Source: Tetrahymena elliotti 4EA (Eukaryota; Ciliophora; Oligohymenophorea; Hymenostomatida; Tetrahymenidae). From it: 64,000 nucleotides of DNA. The stretch spans positions 671,804-735,803 of the forward strand of contig JH720334.1 in assembly GCA_000231825.2 (NCBI GenBank). The letters are read 5' to 3'. The notes below the pieces were generated by a model. It saw nothing but the letters and a program-made list of their open reading frames with translations. It was not told where the DNA came from and did not search any database. The stretch's first letter is position 1. Every line of letters begins with the position of its first letter. This document shows, piece after piece, positions 39,025 to 50,148 of this stretch. The translations under genes were made by a program, and so were the position numbers.

Positions 39025-40282
39025 AATTAATAAGTTTCAAATTAAATCAATGCATTTCTATAAAATTCAGCAAAACGAATCAATCAAAATTATCAAAACT
39101 AGATTTCATCCATTTTTTTTAAATTATTAAATGAAAAAAAATATAAACAACAATGAATAGTTAATTAAGCAATTCTCCTTTTATTAGAATAAAGATAGTA
39201 AATTATGTAAAGCCATTTTAGCCAAACCCACTCACAATAAATAACTTTGACTTAAAAACACTTAATAATTCTAAGAAAGAAAGTGAGATAAATTAAATTT
39301 AATTGCAAACTGCTCACATAAAAAAATAATTAAAAATGAGACATTTTTATTTTGTAATTTACATTCATTTAATAAAGCTTTTTAAACATAAAATAAATTT
39401 TTTATGGAGATTTTTCTTTTAAAATTGAAATTATTTTTGTTGAAAAAGAAATAAGTTTTGATTCTTTATTCATTTTAAATGAAAAAATTTACCTTTTTCC
39501 TATTCTACTTAATTACTTTAAAATACTAAGTATATAATGTAATTAATTTCAAATCAATTTAATAAAAACCTAATCTTTTCATTTAAAATAGTTTTTTAAA
39601 ATCAATTTATTAAAATTTCTTTTACTAAAACAATAAAAAATATTTTTTAAGTCTTATGATACTTTTGTTTTATCCATGAGATTATTTTACAAAAAAATAC
39701 TCTATTTTATTAATGATTCAAAATAAAATTGCTTAAAAAACTAAATGAAGAAAGATAACAATCTTAATTTTAAGTCAAAATTTGTTTAAAAAATAAGGAA
39801 ATTTATATCATGTGTGTTTGTATTTTTCTTTTTTTAAAGAAAATCAAACAAAAAATAAAATTATTTTCAAAAGACACCATTTCCGTAAATATAATTAATA
39901 CTTCATGGAAAAGAATAAATAATTTTTATCTTTACATTTAGATAAATTAAAAATTGTATTCCATCCTATAAACAAATTTCTAAATTTTATAAATTGGTTT
40001 TTTGATATTGAAATTTCAACCAAATTATTTGAGTATTTTTAAGTGTGTGGATAATAGATTAAAAAAAACACAAAAATAATTTGATTCGAATTACAAATTT
40101 TTGATGAGTAAATTAATTGGATTAGTTATAGTAATTTAAATTAATGTCAGATAATCACTCTAATAATTTGATAATAATTATTTTAAATTCAATTTAGCTA
40201 AGCAAAGATTTTAATAATTTTTAATTAAATAAAAAATTTAAAAAATCTTTATACAAAATTTAGAAATAATTACAAAGTGAAA
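39025..40282. other. Intergenic region upstream of the chromodomain gene
   Basis: About 1.26 kb of A/T-rich low-complexity DNA. No coding frame, RNA gene or repeat can be supported. It should contain the promoter of the chromodomain gene. Confidence 0.55.
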
Positions 40283-41834
40283 ATGTCATAAAAAAAATAC
40301 TCTAATAAATAAAAGAGAAAGTAAGACTACAACAGTGAGAGTGAAGAGGAAGAAGAAGACTAATATGAAGTTGAAAAGATCTTAGACTCTAGATTTAATC
40401 CTAAAACTAAACAAAAAGAATACTTAGTCAAATGGGAAAGTACAATAAATTATTTATTAAATTAATTTTTAATTTTATTCACTATTCTTTTATAATAAAA
40501 GACTGGCCAGTTGAGGACTCTACCTGGGAACCTTTTGAACATCTCTAAAATGTCAAGGAAATTGTTCAAGCTTTTGAAAAGAAGTAAAAATCTAATCCAA
40601 TGCCCTAGCCTAGTGGACCTATCACAAGGGTTAATGCTTAGAAGGACTCTTAAAAAAAGAATAAGCTCTCTTTAAATTCTTCTATCAGTAAATCATAGCC
40701 TTAAGAAGAAGAAATCATAACATCTAAAGAAGATAACAAAAAGTAAGCAGTTAAAAAATTCTAGCCTGCCTCTAGAAGAAAATCTATTAGTTCTTAATCA
40801 GAATCAGAAGTTGTTGAAGAACCCTAACATGATAGTAAAAAGGACAAGAATGACACTGCATTTGAAGATCCCAATAATGGAGATGGTGATGAAACTGAGC
40901 TCGTTTTTGAAGAAATTGTGGATAAAAGAGTTGTTGATGGTCAAACTGAATATCTGATCAGATTTTAAAGTAATTTTATTTAGGATAAAATTTTATTAAA
41001 ATATTTTTAAAAATATATTTTACTGCAAAAATAGATGTTTCATAACCTTAATGGGTTGATGTAGGACAACTCATAGCTATTAAAGATGATGTTATTGCTT
41101 ATGAAGAAAAAATAGCTGCATAGAGCTAACTTAACAAGACTAAGAATTTGAAAGAAAATACTAAGCACACCTCTTAATAAATGTAAAGCGAACAAAATAA
41201 TCAGGAATCAGAAGAAATTGAAGAAGGCAAAGATTCTAAAAAAAGAAATTTACTTCCAAGCACTAAGAGACCTACTGCCAAAAGATCACAACCATTTAAC
41301 CAAGATGAAGAAAAAGAAAAATCTGCTGCATAATCTATATTTAATTAATCGAGTAAAAACCAAACCTAAGTTGAAAAAGAACATACTCCTAATTTACCAT
41401 CTTAGTAACCTTTAACTGCTCACAGAACTGGATCCAGACTTGGTTCAGTTCAACCAAGTTCTAGCTAAACATCTCAGTAGACTTAATAGTAATCATCTAA
41501 CACAACTAACTCTTCAACCACATCATTAGATCTATAATCAAAAATGCCGAGCTAAATGGCAAAGCGCAAACCTATTGAACTTTCTGAAATTTAGCATGGA
41601 GATTTCAAGACCGATAATGTTGAAAAGATAGAACTTCAAGGAGATTTAACTGATATTATGACTTCAAGATTCGAAGTTTTTTGGAAAATCAGACAAGATA
41701 ATGTCACTCCTGCTTCTTAAATATATTCAGCTTCTTATCTTAGAAGATATGAACCTTAAGTTCTTATTGATTTCCTCCTTTAACATTCTAACTCAGCTCA
41801 GTTAAGAAATGCTGCTCAGCTCATTAACCATTGA
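40283..41834 (+). CDS. Double-chromodomain plus chromoshadow-like protein (HP1/Pdd1-type)
   Basis: A probable methyl-histone reader of heterochromatin. Introns 40440-40501 and 40970-41034 restore the frame. An acidic N-terminus (ESEEEEEDQ) leads into a canonical chromodomain: YEVEKILDSRFNPKTKQKEY, LVKWENWPVEDSTWEPFEHL, QNVKEIVQAFEKK. It has the aromatic residues expected for methyl-lysine binding (Y at the start, W of KWENW, W of TWEP). A second, weaker chromodomain follows after about 120 residues: ELVFEEIVDKRVVDGQTEYL-IRFQ, then QPQWVDVGQLIA. A Q/S/K-rich linker leads to a C-terminal chromoshadow-like domain: GDFKTDNVEKIELQGDLTDI...FEVFWKIRQDN...SASYLRRYEPQVLIDFLLQH. The total is about 475 residues. 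Tetrahymena Pdd1p, a programmed DNA elimination factor, and Coi6p are described with this architecture, but I cannot say which paralog, if any, this is. Confidence 0.88.
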
Positions 41835-42869
41835 AGAAAAAAAAAAATCTCAAATTTTTGCTAAATCTCCTTAAAACATAAGATGAATTCAATATGGTTT
41901 CATAAAATAGCTCAAAAAAATAAGAAAATGAATAAAAAACGAACATTTAGAGCCTATGACAAATTGAATTTTAAGACAAATAATTAATATCATAAATATT
42001 TTTCATATTCTATTTATTCATGTTATTGAATTTTCAGTTTTAAGAGAATTAATTAATTTTTTATTATCTTTTTTCTTATTTTAACATATAAATTTATTAA
42101 TAATTATCTACTAACCAGTAACAACACAAATGTATCATTATTAATATTTTATTCTTCTACAAACTTTTTTTTTCTTATTTTTTTTATTTATTTAAAATTG
42201 GATATTTAATTAAAAATTTACTTGCAAATAAGACTCATAATAATAATACATAATTTATTTTTCAACAAATACTTGTTTATGAAGTTTTCAGTTTTAAGAT
42301 AATTTCATTACTTTTCCTTTTTTTATTCTTTCTTTCATTAATGATTTTTAAACATTTATTTGAATTATGATAATTGATTATCTCATTGTAGAAAATTAAG
42401 TTCTCGAAGATGAAAATTCCTAAAATAAACAAATAATCTAAATTAATTTTAATTCAAAATATTGGTTTTATATTTAATAAATTAAATTATGATTAGTGGT
42501 GAAAAAAGTATTGTCATAACTTCAATATCAAAAAAACTATTTTGAAGAGAATTTTCAAAATTTATAGAGCTGATTGTCAATTTAAAAAAGTGACATTTTG
42601 AATAAATTATGACATTATAATAGTAATATTTATACCACATAAAAGGATAGATTTGATCAAATTTTATAAATCTTCAGTAAAAATATTTTAGATGAAAAAA
42701 TTTGAGAAATCATCAGAGTTTAAGATAAAATTTTCTAAGATTTTTCTCTATTGATTATGGTTAATCAAATTTTATTAAAATAAGACTAGTAAGATAAAAA
42801 TTAGAAAAGATAAAATGTTTGTCAACAGAGATAAAAAAATAGATAGTTTTCGAAAGATATCTTTCAAAT
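41835..42869. other. Convergent 3' intergenic region
   Basis: About 1 kb of A/T-rich DNA between the 3' ends of the chromodomain gene and the 591-residue gene. No supported feature. Confidence 0.55.
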
Positions 42870-44645
42870 TCAATACATTTCGTTCATAGGGGTATTTTCT
42901 TCATAAGTGTCTTAAATCGTTTGTTCATATAATTTAACAGCTACTTTAGATTCACTAAATTTATTGTGGCTATTTTGCCTTTTATCTTACCCTATTGATG
43001 ATTAGGAATTATCACGAGAATCAAGCTAACGAGGTAACTAAGCAGTAGAAGAAACTTTTTAGTTGTATTACTAAATAAACTTTTCTCTATCTTCCTTAAC
43101 ATCCAATTATTAATGTGATCTTTCTTCAGCCTCATCAAAGTTTTAGAGAGAATTAATCTAAAGCTCATAATTTTATTCTTCTTGAACATGAGTAGGAGTA
43201 ACATTGTAACCATAATAATCTTCATTATTTGGAAGTTAATTTCTTGTTTTGAGTTTTATTACACTGCTTGGAAGCAACTTTTTCTATTATCCTCCTAGCT
43301 AACTTTGGCTTGATACAAAATGAGTAAATGTTGTTCTTTGGATTTTTTAATTGCTAATTTATTTCTTTTCTTCTTCATAAGGTTATCTAAAAATTTGTTG
43401 TGCATTTTAATCTTAGTACAATTAGTTAGCAGTTTTTAGTATAATATTTTTGTTACTTTAACCTGATTGCAAAACTTCTTGAGAATATTGAGATTTGTTG
43501 TCAAAAGTTTTCAAATTAAATTCTTATGTAGAAGGTCTAACTGCAAAATTATTATTATACATTTTTTAAATATTAGTTTAAGAAGGAGGTTAACGAATTT
43601 TAGTTTATGATCTTTCAATACTAGTAATAGACATTTAGGCATCACTGCCTGCATTCTATCCTTATACATTCTTATTGTTTAATGGTTTATTAGAAAACGA
43701 TACATCATCTTGAAAGCCAACCTAATTCTTACCTTAATCTTATAGTTTATTCCCTTAGCTTTTTAAAAACGCTATTTCATCCTAAAGTTATTAGTTTGCT
43801 AGGGTTTACTTTTAAAGGCTTTCCTACAATTGCTAAACAGTTTAAAAATTTTCTTTTTACTAATTTTGTTGCTATTTTTCTTTATCTGCTTATGTTTTTT
43901 TTTATTCTTCATTTTCATCTTATTCCTAACTTTTCTAATCTTATATTCCTTTTTTCTTCTAAAGCATTCTGGCAAAACTATTATCCACATTTTCTATTAT
44001 TGGTTTATCATAAGTAAAATTAGATGAAATGTAATTAGGAGTTCTACCAACAAAATCATCATAGACAAAATCCTCCTATTGCATCAAGTAGTAGAGCTTT
44101 CTTGCATCAAATTTATGCATGACTTGTTAATGTGAAACAATAGGTTCGTATCTATTTTAATAAGCATTCCACTCATCTTTCAGCTCTTCCATTAAAACTA
44201 AATTATCATCCAATTCAGTAAACTCAATCCACCTTCTCAAGTGATTCTAATTGCTTTTTATATTCAATATAGGAGGATTAGGCTTAAAAGGGTCTCTAGG
44301 GTTTGCATAAATTGGATAGTGGCTACATTATGCACATCCGCCACTATAAGGAAAAGTATGCCTGCAACCTGGACGATAGCCTTCATTCATTTCTAATTCT
44401 CTATAAATGTAAGGGCTGACATCATACTTTTTAGTTAAATGCTCAAATACACTCATATAATGCTCTTTATTTTCTCGATAATAGTAATATGGTACGACTG
44501 CTGTTTTTTATTTAGTGTGTTTTGAATATTGAGGAATCGTTATTGTAGTATTTATTTTCTAATCTATTTCCTTTATCTTTTCCTTTATTTTATTAGCATA
44601 GTTAGATCTGGGATCTGTCTGCTATTCATTATCTTTATCAGCCAT
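42870..44645 (-). CDS. Unknown Q-rich protein with conserved-looking N-terminal half (591 aa)
   Basis: One intronless frame of 592 codons on the minus strand. It starts MADKDNEQQTDPRSNYANKI and ends TYEENTPMNEMY-TGA. The first 230 residues look folded and rich in aromatics. They include KTAVVPYYYYRENKEHYMSV, FEHLTKKYDVSPYIYRELEM, a Cys-containing segment PGCRHTFPYSGGCAQCSHYP, IYANPRDPFKPNPPI, and WIEFTELDDNLVLMEELKDE. Residues about 260-330 are a charged, Q-rich likely coiled coil (QKKTQADKEKQQQNQQKEN). The rest is disordered and rich in Q, N and S. No signal peptide or membrane helix is present. I do not recognise the family. Its start faces the gene at 45299 (divergent pair, 653-bp spacer). 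Confidence 0.8.
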
Positions 44646-45298
44646 TTATCCTCAGTTAATTTATTGGATTTGCCTTTTAAATTTTAAAACTGAAATCTAA
44701 ATTTCTAAAAATGAATTTTTATTTAATATCTATTTGAAAAAGAATCTTTATTTAATTGACAATAATTATATCAATAAACAATTTATTTAAATTAATTATG
44801 TTCAGTATTTATCTAAGAATAGCAGCTTTCTTAGTTAGTTAATTTATATAAATTAATATTTCTAACAATTCAAAGTTTATTCCATTCATTTAAGATCAAT
44901 AAATTAAAACTACATATTTTATCTTTCAGTTGATATTTATAACCTTATTTCATTGTATTTTTATTAATTTTTTTTCTTCAACTCATAAAACACATTGAAT
45001 TAAAAATTTTTAGAAAAATGGCTAATTTGAACATTAGAATTTAATTTCAATATCAATAAAAATAATAATAGTAGTAATAATTAAAGCATAGAAACGATGA
45101 GTAAAAAAGGTGTGTTGGTTAAGAAGCTAGAACAAAGTTATTTCTTATTAAACAGAGAATATTTATGATAATTAAAATTATTTTATGCTTTAATAAGTAG
45201 ACATAAGCAATTATTAATTTAAGATTTGTGATATTTAATTAAGATATAAAGAAAATAATAATAAATAAAAATAGTAAGAGATATTTATTTTTAGAAAA
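44646..45298. other. Divergent intergenic region, likely two promoters
   Basis: 653 bp between two divergent starts, the shortest divergent spacer in the window, so a shared bidirectional promoter is plausible. The sequence is A/T-rich with no recognisable motif. Confidence 0.5.
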
Positions 45299-47056
45299 AT
45301 GGCAGAAAATCTAGGTAAATACTCTAAAATCAAGTAGTATTTTAAGAAATTTAACAAAGCTAATTAGAATGATTTATAGGAACTGAAGAAATTAAAAGAA
45401 GAAAGCAAAATTTTTTAGTTTGAAAAGCCATAAAAGATTAGAAATCAATCAGTTTAGGAAACGCCTAAATAGGTCGATTAAAATGCCATAAGATATATAA
45501 GAGATGTAAAATCAAATAATAATCTTGAAAATCAAGGAAATCAAAACACAATGAAAGATATTTTCAGAACTTAAGAAGTGAATCTAAACAATTAAGACGA
45601 CAAATCTTAATCATAAGAACAGGATGAATAAATATAAGAAAATCCATCAGAGAATAATTAAGTTAATTAGCAATAAGGTTAATAAGATGAGAGGCAAGGA
45701 CCTTAGTAAATTCCATAATAAAATGAAGCAATTATTAATAAGATATAAAATAAAGATGAAAATAAATCTGGTTTTAACAAAAATAGTGAAAGATAAGATA
45801 ATTAATTCTTTAAAAGTGTATAAAATACAGTAAATAATACTAATTTTTCTTAAAATAACTATGAAAATAATAATAATAATTACAATAATAATGAAAATTC
45901 TAATTACAACAAGTAAGATAAACCCCAAATAGAAATAGTCGAACCTGAAGTTCCTAAATTCATAAATGTTTTATAATTTAATGAGAATGTTTTATTTATA
46001 GATGAATAAAGTGTTTATTTATAGAGAAAGCAAGGTTTATCTTAAAAGAAACAATAAGAATTATTTTTGGTATTTTAAGATGAATCTTCAGAATTAAGTA
46101 TAGAAAGGCTAAAAAAAATTTACTAATTGCCATAGTCAAGCAAAAAAAATTACTCAATAATTAATGCTACTCCACACGATACCATTTTATGCTTGCAAAT
46201 ATTTGAAGAAGACAGTAAAAATGCAGAAGATTCAGGATATGGTTTTGTGTTTTTAAATTTTATATATGATAAAAATGAGAAAATACAAAGCATATAAGCA
46301 TAAATGATAAAGTAAATTGACACAAAACCTATTAAGTGCTTTTAGTTAGACATAAAATAGGAAATCTTTTTCTATTCAGTTGAATCAGGCTATTTATTTT
46401 GCTTTGGCTTTGATTTGTCCTTAAAATTTTGCTATGAAGTTCCTGGTAAGTAGCATATAACATCATTCTTTTATGATAGCTCTGATCGAAGTGATGTGTT
46501 AGTATTTTCTACAAACAAGGGTGCTATTTATAAATTAAGATTTGTATTTATACCTGAGTTTTAGATCGTTTAGTTAGACGATATGAGAAATTTGGTTGAT
46601 GCCTAAACAATAAATTATTTAAGTTTGAGCTTTGACAAATAAAGTTTTCTAGTGCTACACACTAAAAATTAAAAAAGCTAAGCTACTGTATTTTTATATC
46701 CATCTTTTAAAAAATAACACAGTTTTGAGACTATAAATTCAAATTAATACATATCAATATATGATTTTGTTTTGAGTTACACTTAAACTAATTTGAATTA
46801 TTAATTCTTTGGTTTGCTTAATGGAAACCAAATTGCAATATACTGCTATGAATTATCAGATAATGTATTACTTAAATAAAACTTAATATATACTAGGTAA
46901 ATAGGTTTTTCTCCAAATTATATCTATTTCTCTTTGGATGGCTTTGCTTCGAAATTGATTAGAATATATTATAGCAATCCTGATTAAGTTAGTTAAGAAA
47001 CTTCTCAAAATATATGTAGACTAATTTTAGATCACATAGATCCTAAATTTTAATGA
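45299..47056 (+). CDS. Unknown protein, possibly beta-propeller-like (585 aa)
   Basis: One intronless frame of 586 codons. It starts MAENLGKYSKIKQYFKKFNK and ends ICRLILDHIDPKFQQ-TGA. Residues 1-215 are basic then Q/N-rich and disordered, including an asparagine-rich run coded by AAT repeats near 45855-45890. From about residue 220 it becomes a beta-strand-rich domain with alternating hydrophobic strands: VPKFINVLQFNENVLFIDEQ, NYSIINATPHDTILCLQIFE, KCFQLDIKQEIFFYSVESGY, LFCFGFDLSLKFCYEVPGKQ, DVLVFSTNKGAIYKLRFVFI, YLSLSFDKQSFLVLHTKNQK and SPNYIYFSLDGFASKLIRIY. The spacing suggests a WD40-like propeller, but classical WD/GH dipeptides are missing, so this is inference. No membrane segment is present. 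A standard-code reading shows only fragments in the Q/N-rich part. Confidence 0.8.
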
Positions 47057-47947
47057 TAATCTCTTCTCTAAAATGAATTCAATATTTGCAATTAATAATT
47101 TTATTTTTATAAATTTGTATTTTTGTATTACTTGTTACCATATTTTTCAAACATTAAATAAAATCTACAAAACAATTAAACTTTTGTGAGAATAAAATAG
47201 AGTTAAAAAATATTTTTATTTTATTTATTTCAAATAATCTTTGATTTAATATTTTTAAATAATTGTAAAAATCACAGAATAATAATTTGACAATTTCTCT
47301 TTTATTTATATGAGCCAACCTTTTCTTATAAAAAAAATTTTTTTTTTTACTTTTAATCTAATTAGTAATAATTAGTAAGACAAAAAATCAAAAACATAAA
47401 AAAGAAACAAGAATTAAAATAAATTAAAAAATATTTGAAGTATGTCTATTTGATTAATTTCTACTTCGTTTGTCTGTCTAAAATAGAAAAGTATTTAATA
47501 GCCTTAATAATATAATTAAGTTTTAGTTTAATCAATCTTTTTATCAAAATTAAAAATTTGCTATTTAACAATGAATAAAGAAATGTTTCAGAAATATTTT
47601 AAACTTAAATTTCTTTTTTTCTAGAAGATATTTTAGTTTTTTTTAATCATAAAATAAATTGACATTGTTTCTTTATAGTTAATTCATAGATTTATTTAAC
47701 AAAAGTGAGTTAAAGAAGTACATTTTAGGATTTTCTACTAATTAAATAATAAAATTTGTTTGTTTAGATGAATGAATTATTAATATTGTAGAGAAGTATT
47801 GAATATAAATTTTGTTTTTGGATTTGAAAAAGGTTTTTTACATATAAATTATTATTAATTAATTACAAATTAGTAAAGAGAGACGCTTAGTTTAAGTATT
47901 AAAGCCTTTAGGGAAAGATTTATTTTAGTTAAGTTTTACAAATTTGA
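47057..47947. other. Intergenic region between two plus-strand genes
   Basis: About 0.9 kb of A/T-rich DNA with no supported feature. Confidence 0.55.
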
Positions 47948-49018
47948 ATGAGTAGCAGTGATGAAGAAATCACTAAAAATAGAAATATTTCAACTACATA
48001 ATATAGTCCTTAATTGAGACCTCACTCTTCATTTAGTAATGGTCTTTGTTCATACTGCAATTCTAATTTAGTTGGAGGCAAGTTATTAAAATCTAGCAAA
48101 AGCAATTTGTAAATAAGTAAATCTCAGCATATTTAAGACACTTACTTTGGAAGTGGATAGAACTACAAATTTAAAAAGAATGAGATTTCTGAATTTGAGA
48201 AAAAAATGAAAAAAGCTAGCAAAGAAATAGAAAGATTAAACCGTATTGTAGCTGATTAAGCAATAGAATTAGAAGCTTTAAATTTTGTCAAGTAAATGTC
48301 ATAGTATGAAGTTGATATAGTCGTTATCCAAGAAAATTAAAAATTAAAAAAGGAAATAGAAGATTTAAAAGAATAATTAAACTAAATTACTCATCATGAA
48401 TCTCAAGCCGATAATAGCGAAACGTTTAATTACTGGAACGATAGAAAAGATATGGAAAAAATATAAATGGATTTCTCTAATATAGGTATTTATTTATTTC
48501 ATAATACTATTTGTGTTAGTTGAAGCTTACTTTAAAAAATTGTGATTGAAGCAACAATTTAATGTTATAATTATTTAAAACAGTTGATCTAGATGAAAAT
48601 GGAGATATCAATAACGATAATTTTAATTTAGAATATGGAATTAATCGTATTGATGAAATTAAAAAGCTGCTACTAGAAGAATATAAATTTTATAAACACC
48701 TGTAATCAGAAACTAATTTAAATTAACATATAGAGGAATATAACAAGAAGCGCAATGAGCTATTAGCTGTATTCAGTAAACTTTAATGCTCTCTATTCCC
48801 TCTGTTCTCACCAATAAATGAAAAGGTATTTATTTATTATTAAAATTATAATCTTAAAGTTAGTAAATCATACAAAAATAAATATCAATCAATTTTTTTA
48901 AAAATTTTATATTTTAATAAAGAAAGTACTGAATATAAGCCGTAAGTAAAGTGTCTTTTGCGAAGATGTTACACCATCAAATAAATCTACACTTGAAATA
49001 AAAATCCAAGCTAATTGA
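47948..49018 (+). CDS. Coiled-coil protein with one EF-hand-like loop
   Basis: Three exons with introns 48486-48583 and 48826-48922 give a protein of about 290 residues. It starts MSSSDEEITKNRNISTTQYS. Near residue 34 a CxxC pair (LCSYCNSNLVGGKLL) may bind zinc if paired with other residues, but no second pair is seen. Residues about 80-150 form a strong coiled coil (EISEFEKKMKKASKEIERLN, LKKEIEDLKEQLNQ). Across the first splice junction the protein reads VDLDENGDINNDNFNLEYGI, which fits one calcium-binding loop (DxDxNGxI). No second EF hand is evident. A further helical segment (IDEIKKLLLEEYKFYKHLQS) follows, and the last exon ends STLEIKIQAN-TGA. Both introns begin with the same 13 bases, GTATTTATTTATT. 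The family is unrecognised. Confidence 0.75.
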
Positions 49019-50148
49019 ACATGAAGAACACATTTTGTGTAATAAACTAAGATTAAAACATTTATATAATATTGATTTTTAAAGCAGAAAAACAAGCTAT
49101 TTGGAGAAATCAAAAATAATTGATTTATTTTTTGGCCAGCAAAAAATTCCAATATAAAAACTGAATTTAAAATTTTATAAAATCCATATATAATAATATA
49201 TTAACATCCTAAATACTAAATAATTAGATAGAATTATTTACTAAATTGATTTTAATTACTAACTTATTCTTAAGTAGATATTTATTTTATCATATTTATA
49301 GTATTATTATTTTACTATTCTTACCATTGTTTTTATTATAATTAATTAACTATTGCTTATTTTAGCTCTTTCTATTGATTAAATTCAAAAAAAGATAATT
49401 GTTCAATAGTAAAAAAGAGTTAATATCTTATTAAATATATATTAAGCTGTTTATTGAATTAAATTATTTTGTATAAGATAGAATTATGTACAAAATTTAT
49501 TCTAATAAAAAACTTATTCTTAAGCAGAGATTTTATCATATTTAGGATATTACTTTCATTTTTATCATACTCAACTAACTGTCACTTATTTTAGTTCTTA
49601 ATGTTTATTATTTCTACAAAAAGATATTTTTTTTTACTAAAGAGAAAAAAAAAGATTTAAAAAATGATCTTATTTGAATTAAATTATTTGTAGCCAATAT
49701 AATCAATCATTTACTAATTTGATTTTATTAAACAACTAAATAGATGATTTATTTTCTTTAACATCATTTTATATATAAGTTAATCATTTAGATAATAAAC
49801 TTTATTTTATTTAAAAAACACTAATGATTCAAAAAGTGAAATTAGTTAAAAACTTTAAAATATATGATAAATTTCCAGTTATTTATTATTTGTATAAAAT
49901 TATTTCTCAAATTTTCATTATTTTGGTTGAAATTTCTTGTTTTAATTTTTAAAATAAAAAAAACATTTTGTAGATTTAATAGACTTGCATAAAATAATTT
50001 CGAATTGGTTATGAAAAATAAAAAATAAACTTAATATTTGTGAAAAAATAATTAATTGTTTAATATTTATTTTTTTCAGTAATTATATACAATAGTTTTT
50101 ATTTAGGTTTGAAAAAATTAAAATTTTTAAAATTTATTTCATATTTTA
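49019..50148. other. Convergent 3' intergenic region with tandem repeats
   Basis: About 1.1 kb between the coiled-coil gene and the TPR-like gene. It contains the diverged tandem repeat listed separately. A chance standard-code ORF on the minus strand overlaps the last exon of the plus-strand gene and was not accepted. Confidence 0.55.
49217..49740. repeat. Diverged tandem repeat, period about 240 bp
   Basis: Two full units and part of a third. The shared core is ACTTATTCTTAAG(T/C)AGA followed by TTTTATCATATTTA, seen near 49260 and 49508. After it come CAACTAACTGTCACTTATTTTAG (second copy) and AATTAACTATTGCTTATTTTAG (first copy), then a TTCAATAG or ACAAAAAGAT stretch. The head sequence GAATTAAATTATTT(T)GTA recurs near 49455 and 49676. 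The units are perhaps 70-75 percent alike by eye. They are noncoding. Confidence 0.65.

Noticed and set aside
43796..44027. Standard-code ORFs on the plus strand and an alternate minus frame
   Set aside because: They are shadows of the 591-residue minus-strand gene, whose 592-codon frame runs unbroken through this stretch.
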